NCBI GenBank assembly: GCA_003116875.1
Contig: BCKT01000009.1
Coordinates: forward strand, 806,001 to 870,000
DNA length: 64,000 nt
Reading direction: 5' to 3'
Source: Takashimella koratensis
Taxonomy: Eukaryota; Basidiomycota; Tremellomycetes; Trichosporonales; Tetragoniomycetaceae
Position 1 is the stretch's first letter. Each line of letters opens with the position of its first letter. Under the pieces are notes generated by a model. The model worked only from the letters and a program-made list of their open reading frames with translations. It was not told the origin of the DNA and searched no databases. The position numbers and the translations under genes were made by a program. Shown one piece after another: positions 1-9,668 of the stretch.

Positions 1-560
1 GGTCTTTGACCTCTGCCGCAGAAGTCACCGACGAGAGCAAAGATCAGACTATACTAACCTTCGCAATGACTCAGGTTGACGCACGCCATGCTCCAAACCC
101 GACGGATGTTGAAGTCAAAGACCTGGAGTTTTTGCTTGCGAGTATGAAGGTCAGTCTAGGCTGGTTCGCTACATGCATCTATCAGGGACGCTACACTAGA
201 ATTGCAAACACCATTCGTGTGTCTGAAGACCTGGGAAAAAGAGGCGTTGCTTGGTTCAACGAAAGGCATCGATCACGAGCTACAGCTCATACCAATGCGA
301 TAGACCCAAACGTCTCCACTTACCTCACCAAGACTTGCGATTCCGAGAAAGGTCAAAACGCTGTGGACGATCAGCTGCTATTCAGTATTTTCCTTGATGC
401 AGAGGACACTGCCGCGATGGCTGGTGCAACGGAAGGGACGACCGTGGACTTGGGCAATGAATATAATCGAGAGTACACGGGTGATGATTTCAACCTCGCC
501 CTTGCTGGAAGCCTTGCAGGCCAAATCAACGCAGCATTCTCCCTCTCCATCCCAGAGTAA
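1..560 (+). CDS. Array-1 family protein, copy 1 (5' truncated by window edge)
   Basis: Open reading frame that is already open at the left edge and ends with TAA at 558-560; about 185 residues are visible. I do not recognise the family. It aligns by eye with the gene at 2155-2829: both have an LTF-type strand, then an acidic 'D..(D/E)L.(F/Y)LL.SM' segment, then a block ending AWFNERHRSRAT (SWFNGRHRIGAT in the neighbour), and a C-terminal block with GTTVDLG (GTSADMG in the neighbour). No signal peptide, membrane segment or catalytic motif is visible. It is the first of five related plus-strand genes, so local tandem duplication is the likely origin. The true start lies outside the window. Confidence 0.6.
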   Translation, partial: SLTSAAEVTDESKDQTILTFAMTQVDARHAPNPTDVEVKDLEFLLASMKVSLGWFATCIYQGRYTRIANTIRVSEDLGKRGVAWFNERHRSRATAHTNAIDPNVSTYLTKTCDSEKGQNAVDDQLLFSIFLDAEDTAAMAGATEGTTVDLGNEYNREYTGDDFNLALAGSLAGQINAAFSLSIPE

Positions 561-852
561 TAAGGAAAGAGTTGCTATGACGGAAGACTGCGGGAGGAGG
601 ATTACATGATCTGGACGTAGCGTAGTACATGCTTGCGGCACATGCTCTCATCACATTATGCATGTACCGTCGCGAGCTGAGCTGCCGTTAGGCAAGACAA
701 CGAGGGGGCTAGAGGGACGCTCCTTCCATATGCTCTCCTTTGCATGGATCAGACTCCGATTCATGCGAAAGGAGTGTAAAGTGGTATACTGTATATGGGG
801 TGGTGTTTGGTGGATGTCCACTACCGTACATCAACTCTCTCGCCATTCATGA

Positions 853-1376
853 ATGTCGACAATGACCCTGACGTCGTCTGAAGGGATTGTCACTCAGCCT
901 GCCGCCATTGCGCAACGTCTGAGATGGAAGTATAAGTCGCATACTCGCGAACCACTGGAGAGCACAGCGGAGCTGAAAGAACTCCTCGAAGACCCTCGCG
1001 GATCTCCCTCCGGGTCGCCAAGTCTCATGGGAATACATTTTTTGCGAATTACCTGGAGAAGAGGACTAGATCGTCCAATGCGTGACTGGGAACATAGCGG
1101 ACGCAGTCAACAATTTTAGACATCGAAACGAAACGGGTGCTCTCTCGAAGGAAAAATGTCTGGTCCCACTCCTCGAATTTGTTCTGAACCGAGGTGTTTC
1201 CTACCATGACATCAAATTCGGTCTGACTCATGGGGATGCTGCTTCCACAAGGTAATATCACCACACTGTGTGAAATCTCGATTGGACGTCCAAGGTCTCT
1301 TCCCCTTGGCTCTGGGGTGACTGCCTTTTCGAAAATTTTGTCAGATCCGCCACTGTTTTCAAACGCATGCTGTTGA
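853..1376 (+). CDS. Possible small spliced gene or gene relic, function unknown
   Basis: Two pieces here read like real protein. From 1070, just after a TAG that could be a splice acceptor, a frame runs to 1251 with sense such as LLEFVLNRGVSYHD and FGLTHGDAAS, then meets a GTAATA donor. A 43-nt candidate intron (1252-1294) joins it in phase to 1295-1376, which encodes GSGVTAFSKILSDPPLFSN and a stop. Upstream, an ATG at 853 opens a frame of about 70 sensible residues (ELKELLEDPRGSPSG), but no donor joins it in phase to the second piece. It is therefore either a gene with an unfound junction or a decayed gene. No family is recognised. An opposite-strand frame over 1049-1459 is treated as its shadow. 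Confidence 0.3.
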
Positions 1377-2154
1377 TGGATTTGAAAGGGGCAGACTGTA
1401 CACGTCTGAGAGGCCAAAGTTAGCACATTCAGCCGACATGGACCTTCTATAGCACGCAATGATAGCTAGTCGTTCTCGCCTTTCTCGCCGGTAGGTCAAT
1501 GAAGCCATGCGGCGCGTTCCCCTTTCGCCTGACGGTGGGGTGAAGGTCTCCTAGCCTTTGCAGCACCTCCCACTGTCTACTCGCCTTCTCACCTCGAGGC
1601 CTACCAAGTGACGCAAGTCCCCCTTACTATCACATTTCGGCGCCTTACCCTTTCGCCTTCGCACGCTAGAGACTCTCGGCCGGAACAACGTCCTTACCTC
1701 TGACAACGCCAACATTTTGACCACATTTGAGAGTCTCGCCTGCCAAATCAAGGCGAAAGAACGTGCTACAACATGCAATCCTTTAACGTCTACACACTGT
1801 GTCGGCCGAAATTGGGGTTAATTCTTACTGACAGCTGACTTTCCAGCATCGAAATGTGAAAAAAAGACCCGAAGTAGCACTGACGCTTTTTTCTCTCAGA
1901 TGATGGATGACTCATCCTCTGAGAAGTCGCGTACTTTGCCTGCTGTACAGTGCGCTAGAAGGCTTGGGAAATCGTCATGTGTACTAGAAACAGTTCTTGC
2001 CTATAAAATGACATGACCCCACCCACATTTTATCCACCATTCTTGCCCCAACTGCACACTGTTCGGCTTTTCTGTCGCATTCACGAACACACACGTACAC
2101 GCACACGCACTCATGAATATACTGTATACTCAGTAACCACACCTCACATCAGAC
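1377..2154. other. Intergenic, upstream of array-1 copy 2
   Basis: No convincing gene. The second half is a probable promoter and leader: a TATA-like box at 2002-2008 and a stretch of ACAC/CACG repeats at about 2085-2112 lie ahead of the ATG at 2155. Confidence 0.4.
2002..2008 (+). promoter_or_regulatory. TATA-like box of array-1 copy 2
   Basis: TATAAAA lies about 150 bases upstream of the start codon at 2155, followed by a C- and A-rich leader typical of fungal 5' UTRs. Its role is inferred from position only. Confidence 0.35.
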
Positions 2155-2829
2155 ATGTTGTCCGACCTTGAAACAACTTCACACACCATGGTCACCTTCT
2201 TCCTCGGGCAAGATGCCTTGATGACGGTTCACCTCTCCTTCAGCTCTCATCGGATCGCATGGAGCGACTCGACCCAACCGCCGGTCCATTACCATCCCTA
2301 TTCCAAAGATTACAACCTTTCTCCGAAGGCGCTCACTTTCCGAATTCGTCCGACGTACGACGTTCGCCTTGAGGAGATCGATGATCTTTCTTACTTGCTT
2401 TACAGCATGGACTTTACTTTCCGAATTGTGCGATTCAACATAATGCGCACCCACTATGCCACAAAGGAGAGCGTTTACGACTTCATTAGATGTGGAGCAC
2501 AGTACGGTGCCAGTTGGTTCAATGGCCGCCATCGAATCGGTGCGACTTGGGAAACACCGACAACGGAGCAGACGGATTTACGAGACCTTGAGGTCAAGGA
2601 AACGGAGTTGAGAGACGTGCTCTCCCTCACGCAGTCCTACGCAATATTTCGAATCGAAATTCCCCTATCAGAAGGCACATCCGCGGACATGGGCACGAGT
2701 GATTTGATCGAACAAGGGGAGATGAAGTTCTCGGAGGATGCGGTGCCCTCGGATCACGGGCGTCCAAACATTGCACTGGCTACCGAAATTGCGTGCCAAG
2801 TCCTGTCTGATTTGCGGAGTAAAGAGTGA
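2155..2829 (+). CDS. Array-1 family protein, copy 2 (224 aa, intact)
   Basis: Intronless gene of 224 codons ending TGA at 2827-2829. The first ATG (2155) is used; a second ATG at 2188 begins MVTFFLGQD and may be the real start, because the same VTFFL strand opens copy 5 (DVTFFLDSN) and appears in copy 3 (VTFYLVGRD). The middle holds the family block ending ASWFNGRHR, near-identical to copy 1. The C-terminal part (GTSADMG and a final helix) also matches copy 1, so copies 1 and 2 form one subgroup. No known domain, secretion signal or membrane helix is seen. The function is unknown; the protein is probably cytosolic or nuclear by default. Confidence 0.65.
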   Translation: MLSDLETTSHTMVTFFLGQDALMTVHLSFSSHRIAWSDSTQPPVHYHPYSKDYNLSPKALTFRIRPTYDVRLEEIDDLSYLLYSMDFTFRIVRFNIMRTHYATKESVYDFIRCGAQYGASWFNGRHRIGATWETPTTEQTDLRDLEVKETELRDVLSLTQSYAIFRIEIPLSEGTSADMGTSDLIEQGEMKFSEDAVPSDHGRPNIALATEIACQVLSDLRSKE

Positions 2830-3635
2830 ATGTGCGCTACGGAAAGATCGATTGTTGTACACAATATGCAGAGTTATGATAAGACCACCACCTTGGGGCA
2901 TCATGCTCCCAGTGAAGTCATTGATCCAACTGTCAGGAGTGTGGCTCATAGCTCAGTGCAACTGCATTAGTTTGAAACGTCACAAAATGGCTTCAACAGA
3001 GGATTAGAGGGCATCGCACCGGTCGGGGGCCTGCCTGCCCTCACGTCTCCGTGCACTCCGACCACTAAGCGAGGCATGACCTTGGCGAGTGTGTTAGTGT
3101 AGTCGTGATGATACTGCCTCTCTATAGGACGAATAAAATCTTGACCGATTAGTGATTTGCGTCAACCTCCTCCAAACCAAAGATAGTTGGCTCAATCATC
3201 AAATAAGCTTTTCCTGGCGTGTGCACTGCTCTACCTTTGTCGCACCACCCAACTTTTCAGGAGATGTCAAGCCGCATACCTCTTATCCTTCCATCGCCCC
3301 GGTTGAACGAACCGGCCAATGGCTGAGTCACGTCCCCTCCTATCCCAAGAGGTCTCTTGCGGCGCCTTGCCTCTGTCCTCAATTTGAAGTAGCGAATGTC
3401 AAGTAAAATTCCAAATGCGGAACATATACGGCGAGCCTTAACATCCTTTCACTTCAAGGCGAGGCGACACTGGCAGCCTGTACTGTACAAAAATACCTTC
3501 CCCCACCTTTTTTTTTTCTTCTCCTTCGCATTCACCACCCCAGATATCCTCCCTACCTCCCTATTTCCTCACCGTTTCAGGAGCCAATCACCATCAAGCG
3601 ACGTGAAAACCTTGCGATATCACCCACAACCAACC
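2830..3635. other. Intergenic between array-1 copies 2 and 3
   Basis: No gene supported. It contains pyrimidine-rich stretches, including a poly-T run at about 3510-3520, of the kind found in fungal 5' leaders just ahead of the copy-3 start at 3636. Confidence 0.4.
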
Positions 3636-4713
3636 ATGTCGAAAAATTTCAAAGCGCCTACCGTTTCTCTGCTTCCAACTATCGTGGAAGGAGAAGTGAC
3701 AACATCAGAGCCGGAAGGCTCCTACTCCCGCTTGGGGCTCGCCAGGGCTCCCAGAGACGAAATGCTCATCCTCCCAGTCCACCCCGACCGACTTCAAGCC
3801 CAGGCTCTTCGAACGAACTGACTCCACCGAGGAGAGTGCCGAGAATAGGTGCGAGGCGGAGCCTGAAGATGAGGACAACCGCGCACCCGATTTTGCGGTA
3901 ACGTTCTACCTGGTTGGCAGAGACATGACGTGGGCGGTCCGCGACGCGAACGGAGACATCCTTCCGACATCGTCTTCACAACGAGAAGACCCAGTTAAGT
4001 CGGCAACCGCGGATTTTCCTACGGACCCCGGACACACGCCACTCCGACGCGCCAACGTATCGTTCATGCTTCGATGCGACAGCTGTCTGAACCATGTTAC
4101 CGAATAGATACCAATTTTCATCAACCGCTCATCCATAGTGGTGCAAACGTGTGTGGATGCTCATCGCCTTTCGGACGAAATCACTATTGTCGACGTGATT
4201 ACATTCCTCTCAAACGGCTTTGCCAGCTGGTTCAACAAAACGTCAGGGTCGTTTCAACTCAACGCCGAGCCGACTACTCTACCGGAAGAACAAACCGCTT
4301 TCAACGCCACTCCGGTATATCAAGGTGTTCAGACTGACATTCCAAGGAGAACTCGGTCACAATCCGAGGACATTTTCGATTCTTTAAACGCCGAAACGAT
4401 ATCAGATTCCGGCAATCTTTGGGAGATTTGCAATCGCCACGACAACGTTTTGGATGATAAAGACCGAGAGGTGTTTTCGTGGTTAATTGCTCGGCTGTGG
4501 TGGAAATTCAGGACTACTTCTCAGGCGTCGTTGCCGGGTAGTGACGTAGAGTTGGAAGATGTGTCCGCGGTGGAACAGGCATTCGCATTGAATGAGGAAG
4601 AGGCGGTTGAGACATCTCAAGCGGGAGAGGCGAACACGTCGAGGTTGAGGCATTGGTTGAGATCCGTGAAGGGTGGGAAACGTGCCAGCCTTTTCCCTCA
4701 GAGTCAACACTGA
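3636..4713 (+). pseudogene. Array-1 family copy 3, frameshifted and with an in-frame stop
   Basis: The ATG at 3636 opens a frame that ends at 3821, while the family-like sequence continues in another frame from about 3700: acidic region, then VTFYLVGRDMTWAVRD, which matches VTFFLDSNEKVTWIVKD of copy 5. That frame meets TAG at 4105-4107 and then continues in the same frame to 4713 with the core FLSNGFASWFN...GSFQL (copy 5: FVSNRICQWHN...GSFQL) and a terminal block ending LWWKFR. No intron of normal length removes both defects in phase; a 43-nt GT-AG candidate across the TAG breaks the frame. The simplest reading is a decaying duplicate with one frame change and one nonsense codon. An unrecognised splice pattern is the alternative. 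Confidence 0.55.
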
Positions 4714-4744
4714 GTTCTCGGTAGTCGAATCGAATTTTCCATAG

Positions 4745-5449
4745 GTTGCCCGATTGGAAATCTGCCATAGTCATACCAGCGTTACACTCAGTGTGTTTGA
4801 GGATTCGAGAACCTTGGTCGCGATGTATGGCTTCCTTTTTTTCTGTCCATATCCCTCTTTTGTGTCCAAGTGTTTCAAGTCTTACCTAGGAAGTTCAGAA
4901 ACAGAGGCGAAAGCTTCATTCAGGCTCACAAGTTCATCTTGGGATGCCGCGGATGGCAGGCATGAACGTTTGCCCAAATACACCAGTCTTGTGTTCGTTG
5001 CCGTGCAGAATTCAATGGAGACACATCCACTCTCACAGGAAATCACGGCCTACTCCATTATCGCATTCATCTCTAACCGGATGTCGCAATGGATAAATCA
5101 TGCAGACGGCAGCTTCCAGGACGACACCGAGCCTCCCCCCCACACTATCTGCAGTGACGCAATGATGACGACCATTCATCGAGATGACAAGTATGTCTCT
5201 CCTCAGGCGGTCGAATCGGCAATATCGGCGGCTGAAGAAATCCTGCCCACGTTGACAGTCCACAGTCGCTTGGATGACCTATGGGAAGAGGTTAACCAGG
5301 GACTCTTCAGCCTCAGGAACAAGGACGGTCATCCTGTATGGTCTCGGATCATCGCCGAAGCGTGGCAGAAGTTCGGCGATAACAGACGTACGTTCATGTT
5401 GGTCTCAAGACACAAGACAACTGAGGAGACAACTGAACCACCGTTTTGA
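4745..5449 (+). pseudogene. Array-1 family copy 4, apparently lacking its start codon
   Basis: The frame is open from 4745 to TGA at 5447-5449. Its first residues (TSVTLSVFEDSRTLVAM) align with the conserved N-terminal strand of copy 5, yet there is no ATG before 4823, which already lies inside the conserved region. The core (AFISNRMSQWIN...GSFQ), the middle ('EILPTL', 'LWEE') and the end (IIAEAWQKFG) all match copy 5. It starts only about 30 bases after the stop of copy 3. It could be a gene that lost its start, a gene using the internal ATG at 4823, or one with an unseen first exon. I call it a probable pseudogene. Confidence 0.45.
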
Positions 5450-5995
5450 AGGCGATCTGATGGTTGAACTCGAGTGACGAAGTGTTCCCATGTTTGTTCA
5501 AACTTGAGTGCTTCATTGACAACAAGATGCTTGTTTGGCTTCCTGACGGCTGTTAAGTTAGAACCATCGCATTTGATATGTTATTTCCTTCCTCAGAACC
5601 GATACGCTGAGTATAGGCACCCCCTCTTACCCCACCTTCTTCGGTTGGTCATCGCTTCCGAAGCTCGGCACTGGCATCAAGAAATATCTATACCCCACGC
5701 TAACCGCAGTCCATCCCATCAATGCTTGATAGTCTCCCTAATCATCCCGAGGCCTGCCTTCGTGGCAGTCTGGCGATTATCACGCCATTGATGTTATTCG
5801 TATTTACAGGCTTGATCCTTTCATGCGGTGTTTGGATTGGGCGTTTCCACGTCTTTCCATCCCTCCGTACCAGGTCTATTACCCCTTCCTCGAGCCAGAG
5901 TTCCCCTTCCTCTACTTTCATCCCCCAACTTCTCACATTGATTCAGTCCCCAATTCAACGTCAACCACAAGCAACTGTCCCAGGACGAAGCCAAC
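5450..5995. other. Intergenic, upstream of array-1 copy 5
   Basis: No gene supported. The last 150 bases are a pyrimidine-rich leader ahead of the ATG at 5996. Confidence 0.4.
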
Positions 5996-6718
5996 ATGTC
6001 GTTGCAAAATTCTTCGGATCGACTTGATGTCACATTCTTTCTCGACAGCAACGAAAAGGTCACCTGGATTGTGAAAGATGCACTCCGCTCCATCTTGACC
6101 TCCGCATCCGAGCTGTCACACACCGCTACGAAGGATTTTGCGTTGGGCGGGAGAGGGGTACCAGCAAGCTCGCTCGACCACACGAGATTCTCCTGTCAGC
6201 TCGTCACCTCCGATGGGGGTCAAGAACTCATACATTACCTCCTGCCAGAGCACACAGCTGATGTGCTAGTGGCAGTCAAGGGTGCCGCTTGGGACGATCA
6301 TCCCCTGTCCGCACTTGCCACCGCTTACGACATCATCGCTTTCGTCTCCAATCGCATCTGTCAATGGCATAACCAGGAGCTCGGCTCGTTCCAACTCGAG
6401 AAGGAGCCGTCAACCGCTCATGATGTTGTTCAATACATCACAGATCCCTTCACCGAGCGACCCAAATATCCTGAGTTCGCCAAGGGTTTCATCACCTGCG
6501 CCAACGAAATCCTACCCTCGTTGATTTCGAAAGCGAACCTTTCCGACCCACTTTGGGAGACGTACAACACGTCCGAGGAAGGCATGCGTCATGAGGATGG
6601 CAGCTCCATCTTTTCTCGGATCGTCGCCGAAGTTTGGGGCAAGTTCGGTGAACGAACTTTGCCCGAGGCCGAGGATTCCGCGATCGAACCCGAAGCGTTC
6701 AAGCCCGAGGTCGACTGA
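5996..6718 (+). CDS. Array-1 family protein, copy 5 (240 aa, intact; best reference copy)
   Basis: Intronless 240-codon gene starting in good context (CCAACATGTCG) and ending TGA at 6716-6718. It shows the family layout best: an N-terminal strand VTFFLDSNEKVTWIV (residues 11-25), a middle segment, the core AFVSNRICQWHN with GSFQL (about residues 113-133), an 'EILPSL' helix, a 'PLWE' turn, and a final helix SRIVAEVWGKFG followed by an acidic tail. Copies 3 and 4 share this core; copies 1 and 2 have the shorter WFN.RHR version. I recognise no known domain. A cytosolic, lineage-specific protein is the safest description. Confidence 0.7.
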   Translation: MSLQNSSDRLDVTFFLDSNEKVTWIVKDALRSILTSASELSHTATKDFALGGRGVPASSLDHTRFSCQLVTSDGGQELIHYLLPEHTADVLVAVKGAAWDDHPLSALATAYDIIAFVSNRICQWHNQELGSFQLEKEPSTAHDVVQYITDPFTERPKYPEFAKGFITCANEILPSLISKANLSDPLWETYNTSEEGMRHEDGSSIFSRIVAEVWGKFGERTLPEAEDSAIEPEAFKPEVD

Positions 6719-7388
6719 GCCGTTGGCGTTTCAGTATGCGAAGAGAGGTGGTTTGGGGTGGATCTGGGTTTTTTACTGCTGTGATTGTTTTGTCCGTACA
6801 AGGTCCTACCCCCTTCTGGTTTCCTTATCACTCTGCAAGGCAATTCCCAATTCCGAAGTCCGGTGGCGATTTCTTCGCTGGAATCTGATACGGGGAATGC
6901 CACCAACCGGTTCCGGCAAAGAGCACTTGATTAGCCACGTTTCGCTGACGACATCCCATGGGATCGCCACCTGCTTTGGTTGATCTCAAGCACGTTGCAG
7001 GGTCCCATGCAATCCAGTGATTGCTTACGCACATCACCTGGTCGGGATTCAGCGGTCGAAAGGTCTCAAGGGTTCTTGTATTGAAAGGGTTACGCAGAGG
7101 TCAGCTGGACGAGGACTCGCAACTAGCTGTGAGACCTGAGCCACGGGCTGGTAAGGATTGGGTGGGGGGCGTTAGACAAGCCCAGCAGAGGTTCCATAGG
7201 TTCAAAAGGCACCCTCGTCGACGTCATGTTGGAGTCAGCCGTCGTGCGCGGGTCTACACCGTCTTGGGCCATCGTCACTCGCCTGGGCGAGTATATAAAG
7301 AGACCCCTTATACCCGGTCCTGCGTTCCCCAACCTGCTATCCAGCTAAACCCATACTCACTACCACTACACCATCACAAACATTTAAC
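6719..7388. other. Intergenic, promoter region of the gene at 7389
   Basis: No gene supported. The right end holds a clear TATA box and a pyrimidine- and ACC-rich leader. Confidence 0.45.
7292..7298 (+). promoter_or_regulatory. TATA box of the gene at 7389
   Basis: TATATAA lies about 95 bases before the start codon, with GC-rich flanks and a CACTACACCATCAC-type leader. A strong consensus TATA box suggests a regulated or highly expressed gene; this is inference from position. Confidence 0.5.
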
Positions 7389-7946
7389 ATGCACGACACG
7401 CTTCAGACCGGTCCCAACGTGAGCGGATTCGACACGGAGAACGTCCTCCCCGAGACTGTCGACGACATGACCCGCGACGGCGAGCGCACTCGGGCTATCT
7501 TTGGTGAGTTCCGGTTACATATGCATCCCGCGTTTGCTCCACCCACTTAACGCGTCCGTCGTTCTCTGCCGCCCCGCCCGAGTCTGCTCCATGACCCGCT
7601 TTTCAAACGCAGCTGACACCATATAGCCGATACTGGGGCTCGCTTTGGTGCAGCAATGGACCGCGCGGGCCAGCAGATTGCGTCCGATGGCAGTGTTGTC
7701 GCCGACACCGCCGCTCCGGCCTCCACGGGCGCCGCTCTGTCCTCCTCCTTCGGCTCCTCCGTCATGGAGGAGGAAGGGACCAGTAACGCCGATTTCAACT
7801 CGGGCGCGGGTTACAGCAAGGTACGAGCTGTCGACGCTGAGCCTGAGACTACGGTGGCGACCGCGGCGCCAAAGTCGGCCACCGTCACGCTAGGCAGGCA
7901 GGGGGACCATACGGCCGATGTCGAGTTCCCGCTGTCTGCTGCGTAG
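7389..7946 (+). CDS. Small hypothetical protein (144 aa), two exons
   Basis: Exons 7389-7503 and 7627-7946; the intron has GTGAGT...CTGAC...TAG signals and joins in phase 1. The product is hydrophilic, rich in Ala, Gly, Ser, Thr and Asp, and begins MHDTLQTGPNVSGFD. A middle segment (TRAIFADTGARFGAAMDRAGQQ) could form an amphipathic helix; the rest looks disordered. There is no signal peptide or membrane segment. I recognise no family. The consensus TATA box and low-complexity hydrophilic sequence are reminiscent of small stress-induced fungal proteins, but that is only a guess. It is the first gene to the right of the array-1 cluster. Confidence 0.65.
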
Positions 7947-8320
7947 GCTGGTGCGCATCGTGCCTACTTGCAGAGGGGGATCGCTGATAGACTGACAGAT
8001 TACCGGCGAGCCGAGCTACGCGCCTGGCAAGTAAGCTCTGAGAGGGGCTTTGTAAGAAGTAAGAGAGGAATGTACGAAGAGAAATCGGAAGACGTAAGAA
8101 GTGTAGCACGTCATGTACAACTGAGAATGCAGCAAGAAGTCAATAAACAAATGCACAAATGTTCATGGGAGATAATTCATGAGAGAAATCCGACTTAGAC
8201 ATGTGGGTTCATACAACAGGGAGAGTGTCACTCAGAGCTCGGAGGGGAGGAAGCACAATAGTTGTCCGGTCTGGTCCCATCGAGAATAGGGAGAACGGGA
8301 AAAGGGAATTGTTGCTCGAT

Positions 8321-9441
8321 CTATACCGCCCAACTACGTCCACCCATTCGGCCTCCAGAGCTGGAGAAGAACCGACTCGCGCGATCCTTCTGTTTCTCGA
8401 AATCATCTGACCACGTCGCGCCGACAGAAGACGGTGTATCGTCCCATTTCGCTCCCGCTTTCTGACCCGTCTTGGCCGCCATCATCGCCATTGCTCTCTC
8501 CCTCTCTGTCTGTTGTCCACCCCCACTCCTCCCCGCGCTCCCACTTCCCACTCTCGCTGTAACCCACCGACTCCCTCCCGTCGCGGTCCCATGTCCGCTC
8601 TTCACAGGTTTCGTCGACAAAAGCCGATTGATATCAGTCAAGGGATCGTGCCTCTCCTTAGACCGAACGTCTTTCCGCTTATCTCTCGCTCGACGTTCCT
8701 CAGCCTCCTCACCCACGGCCTTCTCGTCGACGCGTTTTAGGTCCCGGTCGGTGTACCATGGTTTCGTTTCGCGGTCGGGTCGAGAGAGGTACATGGTGAG
8801 TTTATCGGCTTCTTGATCTGCCTTGACCTTGGCCGGGTCAGGTGGAGGTGGGGCGATCGCTTTCGTCGGCTGATAGACCATCAGCTTCACCTTCAACCAG
8901 CTTTGAGCTAACTGACATTCTTCTCGAGATCTGCCCAGAAGTTGACATGACCATCGGTAGTAAACTTGTCCCTCCGACTCCACCCGCTCCCCGACTCCTT
9001 CTCTTCACCCCGGCCTTCTTCCTCATCTTCTCTTCCCTTTCCCTTGCCTTTGCTCTCCTCTCTCCTTGCCTCCGAAGGGAAATCAAAATTGAGTCGACTC
9101 CGTTCACTCTCTTTCTTTTCCCTTCGCTCTTTCCGCGCCTTGTCCCGCCGGTGTTTCTCAAGCAACGTCTCGGCCGAGTCTCGCGTGGTCGAGGTGGATG
9201 GAAGATCATCTTCAGGAGATCCAGCTCGTCGACGGAGCATCGCTAGTCGGGCCTCTGATTCGGCATCGATGGCACGTTGCTCGCGTTGCAGCTCCTCGGC
9301 AGCTGCCTTGGCCTCGTCCTCGCGAACCCGTTGTTTGTTCTTCTCATTGTATGGGTGATAAGATTTATGACTAGCGGGGGTGTCAGCTGTGTTCTTCTCG
9401 TTCAGATCTAGAGCTCACTGTAAGATCTGAAGCCGAGGCAT
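8321..9441 (-). CDS. LENG1-like protein with CIR_N domain (341 aa)
   Basis: Three exons on the minus strand: 9441-9419, 9370-8917 and 8869-8321; both introns (48 and 47 nt) have GT-AG ends and the total closes in frame. The N-terminus after splicing reads MPRLQILHHKSYHPYNEKN, then basic charged helices with arginine repeats, the pattern of the CIR_N domain found at the start of human LENG1 and of Cwc25-type splicing proteins. Later landmarks of LENG1 are present in order: GHVNFWADLEK, a TMYL segment, PWY, and 'DPLTDINRLL' in place of DPL..M...L. The C-terminal part is Ser/Gly-rich and ends with a DWSDDF-like WSDDFEKQKDR segment. A nuclear, pre-mRNA-splicing-associated role is known for CIR_N proteins; the exact role here is inferred. 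It is divergently transcribed from NPL4 across about 230 bases. Confidence 0.8.
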
Positions 9442-9668
9442 GGTTGTTGAGCTCGACCAAGGGTGGATAGGAAAAGGAGGGAGAACAAGGGCTGAGACGT
9501 GTGGGCAGAGGAGGGAAACATTGAGTGGCAACGGGTCCACGGAGATTAGTCCATCTCCGCCCCGCTGACGTCTGTGTGCGCGTGTGTGTCACGAACCTCG
9601 GACAACTTGGGACGGGTGCTTCCTAATCTTGTCTCTGTATCATCCACCATCACCTCATCCCTCTCGCC

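Noticed and set aside
1049..1459. Minus-strand open frame of 136 residues
   Set aside because: It mirrors the better plus-strand reading at 1070-1376 and has no conserved-looking sequence of its own.
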